Shown here: in pieces, positions 1 to 6,474 of the stretch
Position numbering within the stretch: position 1 is the first letter of the stretch
Layout of the letters: every line of letters begins with the position of its first letter
Source of the DNA: UBA4738 sp002413305
GTDB taxonomy: Bacteria; Actinomycetota; UBA4738
Length of the DNA: 7,892 nucleotides
Assembly (NCBI GenBank): GCA_036847185.1
Contig: DAIUAM010000091.1
Coordinates: 1 to 7,892, forward strand
Reading direction: 5' to 3'
The notes under the pieces: model-generated
The model's database searches: none
Told to the model about the DNA's origin: nothing
What the model saw: the letters and a program-made list of their open reading frames with translations, nothing else
Translations under genes and position numbers: made by a program

Positions 1-55
1 GAACCTGCGCACCGCGCTCCGGAGGCGCGTGCTCTATCCTCTGAGCTACGGGGGC
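1..55 (-). tRNA. tRNA-Arg (anticodon CCG), partial
   Basis: Read on the minus strand from 55 down to 1, this folds as a tRNA. It has a 7-nt acceptor 5' strand (GCCCCCG), TA at positions 8-9, a D stem GCTC/GAGC with loop AGAGGATA, an anticodon stem CGCGC/GCGCG with loop CTCCGGA, and a 4-nt variable loop. The T stem begins GCAGG followed by TTC. The anticodon CCG lies at plus positions 20-22 and reads the arginine codon CGG. The window edge removes the rest of the T arm and the 3' acceptor strand. A20 in the D loop and C35 in the anticodon, the classic arginine identity bases, are both present. The gene diverges from argS, whose product would charge it. Identity is near certain; only the 3' end is unseen. 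Confidence 0.95.
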
Positions 56-90
56 CCGGTGGCCGGCCAACATCGCGCCGGTCTCCTGGC

Positions 91-96
91 ATGGTA
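91..96 (-). promoter_or_regulatory. Candidate -10 element for the tRNA-Arg
   Basis: On the minus strand this reads TACCAT, which fits the TAnnnT pattern of a sigma-70-type -10 box. Transcription would begin near position 84, leaving a leader of about 29 nt before the tRNA 5' end at 55. No convincing -35 hexamer is visible at 16-19 nt upstream. The call rests on one hexamer and the position. Confidence 0.3.
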
Positions 97-133
97 ACAA
101 CGCGTCTGCGACCCTGACGCCCGGCTTCGCGCC

Positions 134-139
134 TACACT
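134..139 (+). promoter_or_regulatory. Candidate -10 element for argS (near-leaderless)
   Basis: TACACT matches TAnnnT and ends 10 nt before the argS ATG at 150. A start site about 7 nt downstream would leave a leader of only a few nucleotides. That fits the lack of any Shine-Dalgarno-like purine run before the ATG, where the sequence is C-rich (cgtcccaccc). No clear -35 is seen. Short or leaderless transcripts are common in Actinobacteria. Confidence 0.4.
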
Positions 140-149
140 CGTCCCACCC

Positions 150-1859
150 ATGGCCATCCAGGACGCCCTCGTCGATCTGTTCGCGCGGGCTGCTCGGGCG
201 GCCGCGCCCGAGTTCGGCTTGGACCCGGACCAACTGCCGCAGCCGGACCTGGATCGGCCGCGGGTCAAGGAGCACGGGGATTGGTCGACCAACCTCGCGC
301 TGGTGCTGGCGCCGAAGGCGAAGCGTTCGCCCCGGCAGGTGGCCGAGGCGATCGTGGCGAACCTGCCGACCGATGGGGTCATCGCCAAGGCCGAGGTGGC
401 GGGGCCGGGCTTCGTCAACGTGTTCCTCCGGCATACCTGGCTCGCCGACACCCTGGCCGAGATCCTCCAGCAGGGGGACGACTACGGGCGCTGGCGGAAG
501 ACCGGCCGGAAGGTCCAGGTCGAGTACGTCTCGGCGAACCCCACCGGACCCCTCCACATCGGACACGCTCGCAACGCGGCGCTTGGCGACGCCATCGCCA
601 ACGTGCAGGAGGCCGTGGGCAACGACGTGCAACGCGAGTACTACTACAACGACGCCGGACGACAGATGGAGCTGTTCGGCAGGTCGGTCGAAACGCGGCT
701 CCTGCACCGCCACGGCAAGGAAGCGAAGCTCCCCGAGGACGGCTACGCGGGCGACTACATCAAGGACGTCGCGGCAGCGGTCGACGCGACACTGGATCCG
801 CGAGCACTCGACCTCCCGGAAGCGGAGCGGTGGCAGGCGGTCCTGCACGCCGCCGTCCCCATCATGCTCGACATGATCGAGACCACCCTCGAGCGGTTCG
901 GGGTCCGGTTCGATTCCTACTTCAGTGAGCGGACCCTGCACGAATCCGGCGAGATCGACCAGGCCATCGCGAAGATGCGCCAGGCCGGCTACGTCTACGA
1001 CGCGGACGGCGCGGTGTGGTTCGCCTCGACGAAGTTCGGCGACGACAAGGATCGCGTACTGATCCGGTCGAGCGGCCAGCCGACGTACTTCGCGGCGGAC
1101 TGCGCGTACGTGATCGACAAGTTCGGCAGAGGCTTCGATCACCTCATCTATGTCTGGGGGGCGGACCACCACGGCGACGTGGTGCGCGTGAAGGGCGCGG
1201 CGGAGGCGCTGGGGTTCGACCCGGCGAGAACCGAGATGGTCCTCTACCAGTTCGTCGCCTTCCGCCGCGGCGGCCAGCCCGTTCAGATGAGCAAGCGCAC
1301 CGGCCAGCTCCTCACGCTCGACGAGCTGATCGACGAGGTCGGCGCCGACGCCGCCCGGTACACCCTCCTCACCCGGTCCGCCGACTCCGCGATGGAGTTC
1401 GACATCGACGAGGTCAAGCGGCAGACGATGGAGAACCCCGTCTACTACGTGCAGTACGCGCATGCTCGCGTCGCCAGCCTGCTGCGGCGCGCCGAACAGC
1501 AGGGTGTCGATCGCCCGCACTGGCGGGAGGTGGATCTCGGCCTGCTGGAGCACGGATCGGAGCACGAGCTCATCCGTACCCTGGCTGAGTTCCCGGACAT
1601 CGTCGAGATGGCCGCCCGCGGCCACGCCCCGCATCGCTTGACGAAGTACGCCGAGGGGGTCGCCGCGGCCTTCCACCGCTTCTACGCGGATTGCCGGGTC
1701 ATCACCGAGGACGCGAACCTGACCCACGCGCGGCTCTGGTTGAGCGCCGCGACGAAGCAGGTGGTGGGCAGCGCGCTCGCGCTGATCGGGGTGAGCGCCC
1801 CGGAGTCGATGGAAAGGATCGGAGGCGTTGACCAAGAGGCGGCCGATGGAAGCGGTTGA
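150..1859 (+). CDS. argS: Arginyl-tRNA synthetase
   Basis: The cytoplasmic enzyme attaches arginine to tRNA-Arg using ATP. At 569 residues it has the usual family length. The N-terminal Add-1 domain (about residues 1-100) contains KEHGDWSTN. The class I catalytic core follows: SANPTGPLHIGHAR carries the HIGH signature at 136-139, YYYNDAGRQ lies near 165-172, and MSKR at 380-383 is the KMSKS-type loop, degenerate as is common in ArgRS. The C-terminal helical DALR anticodon-binding domain runs from about 430 and ends in the typical LIGVSAPESM, followed by a short tail. The ATG at 150 gives the expected N-terminus; no Shine-Dalgarno precedes it, so initiation is probably leaderless. The gene diverges from its substrate tRNA-Arg and overlaps the following acetyltransferase gene by 14 nt, suggesting an operon through thrB. 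Confidence 0.97.
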   Translation: MAIQDALVDLFARAARAAAPEFGLDPDQLPQPDLDRPRVKEHGDWSTNLALVLAPKAKRSPRQVAEAIVANLPTDGVIAKAEVAGPGFVNVFLRHTWLADTLAEILQQGDDYGRWRKTGRKVQVEYVSANPTGPLHIGHARNAALGDAIANVQEAVGNDVQREYYYNDAGRQMELFGRSVETRLLHRHGKEAKLPEDGYAGDYIKDVAAAVDATLDPRALDLPEAERWQAVLHAAVPIMLDMIETTLERFGVRFDSYFSERTLHESGEIDQAIAKMRQAGYVYDADGAVWFASTKFGDDKDRVLIRSSGQPTYFAADCAYVIDKFGRGFDHLIYVWGADHHGDVVRVKGAAEALGFDPARTEMVLYQFVAFRRGGQPVQMSKRTGQLLTLDELIDEVGADAARYTLLTRSADSAMEFDIDEVKRQTMENPVYYVQYAHARVASLLRRAEQQGVDRPHWREVDLGLLEHGSEHELIRTLAEFPDIVEMAARGHAPHRLTKYAEGVAAAFHRFYADCRVITEDANLTHARLWLSAATKQVVGSALALIGVSAPESMERIGGVDQEAADGSG

Positions 1860-2415
1860 CTACGGCCTCCCCGAGCCCGAGCGTGGGCCCCGCGCCGCGT
1901 TCGTCATCCGCGCCTCGCGCCCCGGTGACGCCCGGTCGTTCCTGGAGATGTGGGAGCAGGTTGTGGCCGAACGCGTGTATGTGCGCAGCGACGTGGTCCG
2001 CCAGAGCGCTCGGTACTACCGCCGGCGGTTCCGGGACTCCTGGACCGAGGATCACGCCTCGCTGGTCGCAGTGGATGGCGACCGGGTGATCGGCCACCTG
2101 GAGGTCTCCCGCGAAGAGGGCCCGATCACCCGGCACGTTGCGTCGATCGGCATGGCGGTCGCGCCCGACCGGCGCCACCAGGGCGTGGGCAGCGAGTTGA
2201 TGGCCGAATGTATCCGGTGGGCGGAGAGCGTCGGCGTCGAGAAGCTCGCCCTCACCGTCTATCCGCACAACCACCCCGCCTGGGCGCTGTACGCGAAGTT
2301 CGGCTTCGTGGAGGAGGGGCGGCTGGCGGGACATTCGCACAAGGCGGCCGGCTACTTCGACGAGATCGTGATGGGGAAGTGGCTGGTCGAACGTCCGTCG
2401 CTGCAGGACGGATGA
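1846..2415 (+). CDS. GNAT-family N-acetyltransferase
   Basis: This 189-residue protein has a single GNAT fold and would transfer an acetyl group from acetyl-CoA to an amine; the substrate is unknown. The core starts at FVIRASRPGDARSF (about residue 19). The strand-4/motif A region is SIGMAVAPDRRHQGVGSELM, whose R110-x-x-G-x-G115 binds the CoA pyrophosphate. Motif B is LALTVYPHNHPAWALYAKFGF near 135-154, typical of the RimI / L-amino-acid acyltransferase branch. I chose ATG 1846 because AGAGG lies 6 nt upstream. An in-frame TTG at 1828 would add six residues, but its GGAGG is only 2 nt away. The gene overlaps argS by 14 nt, and its stop overlaps an in-frame upstream ATG of thrC (ATGA at 2412-2415). 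In many Actinobacteria lysA and hom occupy this slot. A role in amino-acid metabolism is only a guess from position. Confidence 0.88.
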   Translation: MEAVDYGLPEPERGPRAAFVIRASRPGDARSFLEMWEQVVAERVYVRSDVVRQSARYYRRRFRDSWTEDHASLVAVDGDRVIGHLEVSREEGPITRHVASIGMAVAPDRRHQGVGSELMAECIRWAESVGVEKLALTVYPHNHPAWALYAKFGFVEEGRLAGHSHKAAGYFDEIVMGKWLVERPSLQDG

Positions 2416-2417
2416 GC

Positions 2418-3473
2418 ATGGCGCATCAGTGGCGGGGGGTGATCGAGGAGTACCGTGACCGGCTGCCGGTCACGGACGCCACGCCGGTCGTGACGCTCTG
2501 CGAAGGCGGCACGCCGCTCGTCCGCTCCGAGCACTTCTCGGAGGCCACCGGCTGCGAGGTCTGGCTGAAGTTCGAGGGCGCCAACCCGACGGCGAGCTTC
2601 AAGGACCGGGGCATGACGCTGGCCATCTCCAAGGCCGTCGAAGCGGGGTCGAAGGCGGTCGTGTGCGCCTCGACCGGGAACACCAGCGCGTCGGCGGCGG
2701 CCTACGCGGCGAAGGCGGGGCTCACGTGCGGGGTTCTGGTCCCGGCCGGGAGGATCGCCTCCGGGAAGATGGCCCAGACCCTGGTGCACGGCGCTCGCGT
2801 CCTGGAGATCGACGGGAACTTCGACGCCGCGCTGGAGGTGGCCCGGCGGCTGGAGCACGACTACCCAGTCACGCTGGTCAACTCGGTGAACCCGTTCCGC
2901 CTGCAGGGGCAGAAGACGGCCGCGTTCGAGGTGTGCGACGCGCTGGGGCGGGCTCCCGACGTCCAGTGCATCCCGGTGGGGAACGCCGGGAACATCTCGA
3001 GCTACTGGATGGGCTATTCGGAGTATCTCGCCGACGGCGTGATCGCCCGGCCGCCGGCGCTGTTCGGCTTCCAGGCGGCCGGGGCCGCGCCGATCGTCCT
3101 CGGCCGGCCGGTCCCGAACCCCTCGACCATCGCCACGGCGATCCGTATCGGGAACCCGGCCTCGTGGGAGCTGGCCGAAAGGGCTGCCGCCGAGTCTGGC
3201 GGGGAGATCCGCAGCGTCACCGACCGGGACATCCTCTCCGCGTACCGGCGGGTCGCCCGCCAGGGGTTGTTCGCCGAGCTGGCCTCCTCGGCTTCCATCG
3301 CCGGGCTGCTCGCGCTCAGCGCGGAAGGTCGGCTCGAACGGGGCTCCACCGTGGTCTGCATCCTCACCGGCCACGGCCTGAAGGAGCCGGACTGGGCGAT
3401 CGCCGGCGCGGGGAAGCCGCCGCTGCTCCCGGCCGACCCGGCGGCGGTGGCCACCGAGTTGGGCCTGGCGTGA
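2418..3473 (+). CDS. thrC: Threonine synthase
   Basis: This PLP enzyme converts O-phospho-L-homoserine and water to L-threonine and phosphate, the last step of threonine synthesis. The 351-residue protein resembles the short actinobacterial ThrC type (fold-type II). It starts MAHQWRGVIEEYRDRLPV. The PLP lysine is K62 in NPTASFKDRGM. STGNTSAS at 85-92 is the substrate-binding asparagine loop, and GNAGN at 188-192 is the PLP phosphate loop. An in-frame ATG at 2412 overlaps the acetyltransferase stop and would add two residues. I prefer 2418 because the AGGA at 2405-2408 is then 9 nt away and the N-terminus matches actinobacterial homologues. The gene lies 10 nt before thrB, which supplies its substrate. 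Translation is probably coupled to the gene upstream. Confidence 0.96.
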   Translation: MAHQWRGVIEEYRDRLPVTDATPVVTLCEGGTPLVRSEHFSEATGCEVWLKFEGANPTASFKDRGMTLAISKAVEAGSKAVVCASTGNTSASAAAYAAKAGLTCGVLVPAGRIASGKMAQTLVHGARVLEIDGNFDAALEVARRLEHDYPVTLVNSVNPFRLQGQKTAAFEVCDALGRAPDVQCIPVGNAGNISSYWMGYSEYLADGVIARPPALFGFQAAGAAPIVLGRPVPNPSTIATAIRIGNPASWELAERAAAESGGEIRSVTDRDILSAYRRVARQGLFAELASSASIAGLLALSAEGRLERGSTVVCILTGHGLKEPDWAIAGAGKPPLLPADPAAVATELGLA

Positions 3474-3483
3474 CCCCGGCCCG

Positions 3484-4353
3484 GTGAGGATCACCGTCCG
3501 CGCCCCGGCGACGGTGGCGAACCTCGGCCCCGGGTTCGACTGCTTCGGGCTGGCCCTGGAGGTGTTCAGCGAGTTCGTGATCGACACGGCCCTGGAGCCG
3601 GGCGTGGAGGTCGACGGCGAGGACGCGGGGGAGTTGCCGGCCGACGGTTCGAACCTCGTGTTCCGGACGATCACCTTTCTGGGGCGGGAAGCGGGCGGCG
3701 CCCCGCCTCCATTCCGCCTCACCTGCCGGAACGGGATCCCCCTCGAGCGAGGCCTGGGGTCGTCTGCGGCCGCGGTGGTGGCCGGCGTCCTGCTCGGGGA
3801 CCGGCTGCTGGGGCTGGACCTGGGGCCGGACCGGCTCCTCGAGTTCGCGGTCGACGTCGAAGGCCACGCCGACAACGTGGCCGCCTGTCTGCGCGGCGGA
3901 CTGACGCTGGCCTACCTCTCCCAGGCCGGCTGGCGGGCGGAGCGGCTCGCCCCCAACCCGGAGCTGCGGCCGGTCCTGTTGATCCCCCGGGCCGAGCGCA
4001 TGTCGACGAAGGACGCCCGCCGGTTGATCCCTGAGAGGGTCCCGTTCCCCGACGCCGTGTTCAACGCGTCCCGTTCCGCCTTGGCGCTGCTGGCGCTCAC
4101 CGCCCGCCCGGCCCTCCTGGGAGTGGCCCTGGACGACCGGCTGCATCAGCCCTACCGCCTCCCGCACCTCCCGGCCGCCCGGTCGCTGTTCGAGGACCTC
4201 CGCCAAGCGGGCGTCCCCGTGTGCGTGGCCGGTTCGGGCCCGACGCTCCTGGCCTTCGAGGACGAGGAACGACCCCTCTGGGAGCTCGGGCCCATGTGGC
4301 GGGTGCTCCGCCCGGCGGTGGCCTCGGGCGGCGCCACGGTGGCCGCTGGATAG
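3484..4353 (+). CDS. thrB: Homoserine kinase
   Basis: This GHMP-family kinase phosphorylates L-homoserine with ATP, giving the substrate of ThrC. It has 289 residues, slightly short for the family. Visible motifs: RAPATVANLGPGFDCFG at residues 6-22 (GHMP motif 1); PLERGLGSSAAAVVAG at 86-101 (motif 2, the phosphate-binding glycine/serine loop); EGHADNVA at 126-133; STKDAR at 174-179 and HQPYR at 221-225 (substrate region); and AGSGPTLLAF at 249-258 (motif 3). The start is GTG at 3484, 10 nt after the thrC stop, and gives exactly the conserved N-terminus. No Shine-Dalgarno-like purine run precedes it, so translation may depend on ribosomes finishing thrC. It is the last gene of the plus-strand operon and converges on the protease gene. 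Confidence 0.96.
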   Translation: MRITVRAPATVANLGPGFDCFGLALEVFSEFVIDTALEPGVEVDGEDAGELPADGSNLVFRTITFLGREAGGAPPPFRLTCRNGIPLERGLGSSAAAVVAGVLLGDRLLGLDLGPDRLLEFAVDVEGHADNVAACLRGGLTLAYLSQAGWRAERLAPNPELRPVLLIPRAERMSTKDARRLIPERVPFPDAVFNASRSALALLALTARPALLGVALDDRLHQPYRLPHLPAARSLFEDLRQAGVPVCVAGSGPTLLAFEDEERPLWELGPMWRVLRPAVASGGATVAAG

Positions 4354-4377
4354 TCGGGCCAGCCTCCGGCCGCGCGG

Positions 4378-5550
4378 CTACCGCGTGCAGCCCTCGTTGG
4401 ACACCGGGTGCGTTCGTCCTTCGGCCTGGTGCAACAGCGGCAGGATCTGCGGGGTGGTCAGCGCGTACCCCACGTTCGGGTCGGCGGTCGACGCCGCGAA
4501 CACGACACCCGCGACCGTGCCGCTCACCAGGACGAAGGGTCCTCCCGAGTTGCCCGGGCGGACGATGGCCTGCAGCTCGTAGACGTCGCGGGTCACCACC
4601 GACCTGCCGTAGATGTCGCGCCCGACCGCCTCCAGGTCGCGTCGAACCGCCCCCGGCCCGTATTTCAAGGGGCCGCCGCCCGGGTACCCGAGCACGGCAC
4701 CGTCGGCCCCCCGGGCCACGTCGGTCGCATCGATCGAGAGGACCGGCCCCGGCGCGTGGCCGATCCGCAGGATCGCGATGTCCATCCGTGGGTCGTAGAG
4801 CACCACTGTTCCCGGTTGCGAGCCTCCGTTCTGCGCCTGTACGACCGGGGAGCGGACGCCGGCCACCACGTGCGCGTTCGTGATGACGTAGTTCGAAGCT
4901 GCCACGAAGCCGCTCCCCTCCTGGATCTCGCCGCACGCCTGGCCTTCGATCCGCACGGTGCTGGCCAGAGCCTGCTTCGCCGCCGCGGCGGTCTGCCCGC
5001 TGGTCGGGCTTTTCACCGGTCCCGCCGGCTCGGGCGGGAGACCGGCGAACACCTGCGGGAAGCCGAACTTGTTGAGGAAGTTCTTCACCTCGGACAGGAG
5101 CGTGGGCGGCTGGGGGAGCGCGTCGTCTAGGCCGCGGATGATCCTCGAACCCTGGATCTGGTTCGAGAGCGTCTGGTAGGGGCCCTGCGACAGGTTGGAC
5201 CCGATGAACCACACCGTCAGCAGGACGGCCACGATGGCGACGAACGAACCGGCCACGGAGTCCACGGTCCCCAGGACGGTTCGGTGGGTGACCGCCCAGA
5301 CCTTCGCCCCGACGAACCAGCCGATGGCATCGCCGATCGCCGCCATGGCGATCAGCGTGATCAACGCCAGCGCGGCCTCGCCGAACGGCGATCTGGCCAG
5401 GCCGGCCACCGGGGGCGCGATCAGCGCACCGATCAGCAGCCCGAGCAGGAGGCCGAGGTACGCGGTGATCTGCAGGGCCGCGCCGCGCCGGTAGCCGTTG
5501 ATGATTGCCAGGACGACCAGCAGGATGATGACGAGGTCGAGCAGGTTCAC
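4378..5550 (-). CDS. marP: MarP-like membrane serine protease (CvpA domain plus trypsin-like domain)
   Basis: This 390-residue protein has four hydrophobic helices at the N-terminus (about residues 3-20, 25-50, 59-80 and 95-117), forming a CvpA/colicin V production-type domain. A linker and an extracytoplasmic chymotrypsin-fold protease follow. The triad is visible: H227 in TNAHVVAG, D257 in DPRMDIAILRIG and S335 in RPGNSGGPFV. C206 in QACGEIQEGSGFV and C388 near the C-terminus are the only cysteines and are spaced like the disulfide pair of MarP (Rv3671c) from Mycobacterium tuberculosis, a protease needed for acid and oxidative stress resistance. The GTG start at 5550 gives a family-like N-terminus (NLLDLVIILLV); no clear ribosome binding site is seen. 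An ATG at 5619 would add 23 residues but would leave only 4 nt before the divergent neighbour. Stress function is inferred from the family. Confidence 0.9.
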   Translation of the reverse strand: MNLLDLVIILLVVLAIINGYRRGAALQITAYLGLLLGLLIGALIAPPVAGLARSPFGEAALALITLIAMAAIGDAIGWFVGAKVWAVTHRTVLGTVDSVAGSFVAIVAVLLTVWFIGSNLSQGPYQTLSNQIQGSRIIRGLDDALPQPPTLLSEVKNFLNKFGFPQVFAGLPPEPAGPVKSPTSGQTAAAAKQALASTVRIEGQACGEIQEGSGFVAASNYVITNAHVVAGVRSPVVQAQNGGSQPGTVVLYDPRMDIAILRIGHAPGPVLSIDATDVARGADGAVLGYPGGGPLKYGPGAVRRDLEAVGRDIYGRSVVTRDVYELQAIVRPGNSGGPFVLVSGTVAGVVFAASTADPNVGYALTTPQILPLLHQAEGRTHPVSNEGCTR

Positions 5551-5610
5551 CGCGCCATCGTGCCAGACCCGGCGTTTTGTTTCCCTCTCCGGTCCGGCGG
5601 GGCCGGACGG

Positions 5611-5616
5611 TAGACT
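5611..5616 (+). promoter_or_regulatory. Candidate -10 element for a leaderless metallophosphoesterase mRNA
   Basis: TAGACT fits TAnnnT and ends 7 nt before the GTG start at 5624. Transcription would therefore start at or next to the start codon. No Shine-Dalgarno sequence lies between the hexamer and the GTG, which agrees with a leaderless transcript. No recognisable -35 is present. The 73-nt region (5551-5623) must also serve the divergent protease gene, for which I see no convincing promoter. Confidence 0.42.
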
Positions 5617-5623
5617 CATCTCC

Positions 5624-6424
5624 GTGGTCACGATCTCCCACATCTCCGACCCCCACGTCGGCTCCCCGTACTTCGTGCCGAACCTCATGAACCGCGTCAT
5701 CGTGGAGCTGAACGAGCTCCGGCCAGACGTGGTGGTGTGCACCGGCGACCTCACGAACGAGGGCTACCGTCAGGAGTACCGCAACTGGGTCGCCTACCAG
5801 GACCGGATCACCAGCCCGATCGTGACCGTTCCGGGGAACCACGACGCGCGCAACGTCGGCTACGTCCACTTCGAGGAGCTGGTCGGGCCCCGGCACTGGT
5901 CCACGGACGTGAAGGGTGTGCGGATCGTAGGGGCGGACTCGAGCGAGCCGGACCTCAACGACGGCCAGATCGGCCGGGAGCGCTACGACTGGATCCGGGA
6001 GCAGTTCTCCCACCCCGCCGACCTGAAGATCTTCGCCCTCCACCACCACCTGCTGCCGGTGCCGGGGACCGGGCGCGAGCGGAGCATCGTGAACGACGCC
6101 GGCGACCTCCTCGAGGTGCTGCTCGAGGCGGGCGTTCACATGGTCCTGTCCGGGCACAAGCACGTGCCCTTCGTGTGGCGCCTGGAGAACCTCTACGTGG
6201 TCAACGCCGGGACATGTTCGTCGCTCCGGCTGCGCGGATACACCAAGCCGTGCTACAACATCGTCGAGCTCGAAGGGGACGAGGTGAAGATCCACCGGAA
6301 GTTCCCGTTCGGCGGAATGACCGTCCTGGCGCACTTCTCGCTGTCGAGCGGACGGCAGTTCCACCGGCAGCTCGAATCGCTGGTCCAGGACCGCACCCAG
6401 AACCTGTCGCTCACATCCGAGTAG
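5624..6424 (+). CDS. Calcineurin-like metallophosphoesterase (CpdA/LpxH-type fold)
   Basis: This 266-residue cytoplasmic protein carries all the metal-binding motifs of the family: D9-P-H11 in HISDPHVG, G41-D42 in CTGDLTNEG, GNHD at 71-74, H140 in the HHH run at 140-142, and GHKH at 177-180. Such enzymes bind two metal ions and cleave phosphomonoesters, cyclic phosphodiesters or pyrophosphates; the substrate cannot be read from the motifs. There is no signal peptide or membrane segment. The GTG at 5624 starts just before the first beta strand (VTISHISD). The same frame stays open upstream, but that part antisense-overlaps the protease gene and shows no family sequence. The gene lies 50 nt before the cyclic diphosphoglycerate synthetase gene on the same strand, so a role in that metabolite's turnover is possible. 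A cAMP phosphodiesterase role is the common default annotation. Confidence 0.9.
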   Translation: MVTISHISDPHVGSPYFVPNLMNRVIVELNELRPDVVVCTGDLTNEGYRQEYRNWVAYQDRITSPIVTVPGNHDARNVGYVHFEELVGPRHWSTDVKGVRIVGADSSEPDLNDGQIGRERYDWIREQFSHPADLKIFALHHHLLPVPGTGRERSIVNDAGDLLEVLLEAGVHMVLSGHKHVPFVWRLENLYVVNAGTCSSLRLRGYTKPCYNIVELEGDEVKIHRKFPFGGMTVLAHFSLSSGRQFHRQLESLVQDRTQNLSLTSE

Positions 6425-6427
6425 CGA

Positions 6428-6457
6428 CCGGTCACACCGCCAGCCCGCGGCGACCGG
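6428..6457 (+). promoter_or_regulatory. Inverted repeat overlapping the presumed ribosome binding site of the synthetase gene
   Basis: CCGGTC (6428-6433) pairs with GACCGG (6452-6457), and inside it CCGC (6437-6440) pairs with GCGG (6447-6450). This gives a 10-bp GC-rich hairpin with a small internal loop and a 6-nt apical loop. The right arm covers the first two bases of GGAGG (6456-6460), the only strong Shine-Dalgarno-like run before ATG 6475. No T tract follows, so a classic intrinsic terminator is unlikely. A translation-limiting or mRNA-processing structure is possible but unproven. Confidence 0.35.
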
Positions 6458-6474
6458 AGGTTCGAACGCAGGCC

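Noticed and set aside
1950..2417. Possible N-terminal extension of threonine synthase
   Set aside because: The upstream open frame overlaps the acetyltransferase gene out of frame; homologous sequence begins at MAHQWRGVI.
2352..3875. Minus-strand open frame of 507 codons antisense to thrC and thrB
   Set aside because: Low-complexity Arg/Pro/Gly composition opposite two clear enzymes; stops are rare on the opposite strand at this GC content.
4354..4378. GC palindrome (GCCGCGCGGC at 4369-4378) in the convergent gap as a bidirectional terminator
   Set aside because: The stem is short, there is no T tract on either side, and it runs into the protease stop codon; too weak to call as a terminator.
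4097..6364. Very long minus-strand open frame (755 codons) across the thrB end, protease and phosphoesterase genes
   Set aside because: It overlaps three well-supported genes in another frame, is rich in Arg/Pro/Gly with no recognisable domain, and is the expected shadow of GC-rich codon bias.
5737..6474. Possible N-terminal extension of the synthetase into the phosphoesterase gene
   Set aside because: The frame is open but encodes Arg/Pro-rich sequence out of frame with the phosphoesterase; the family N-terminus begins at the ATG at 6475.
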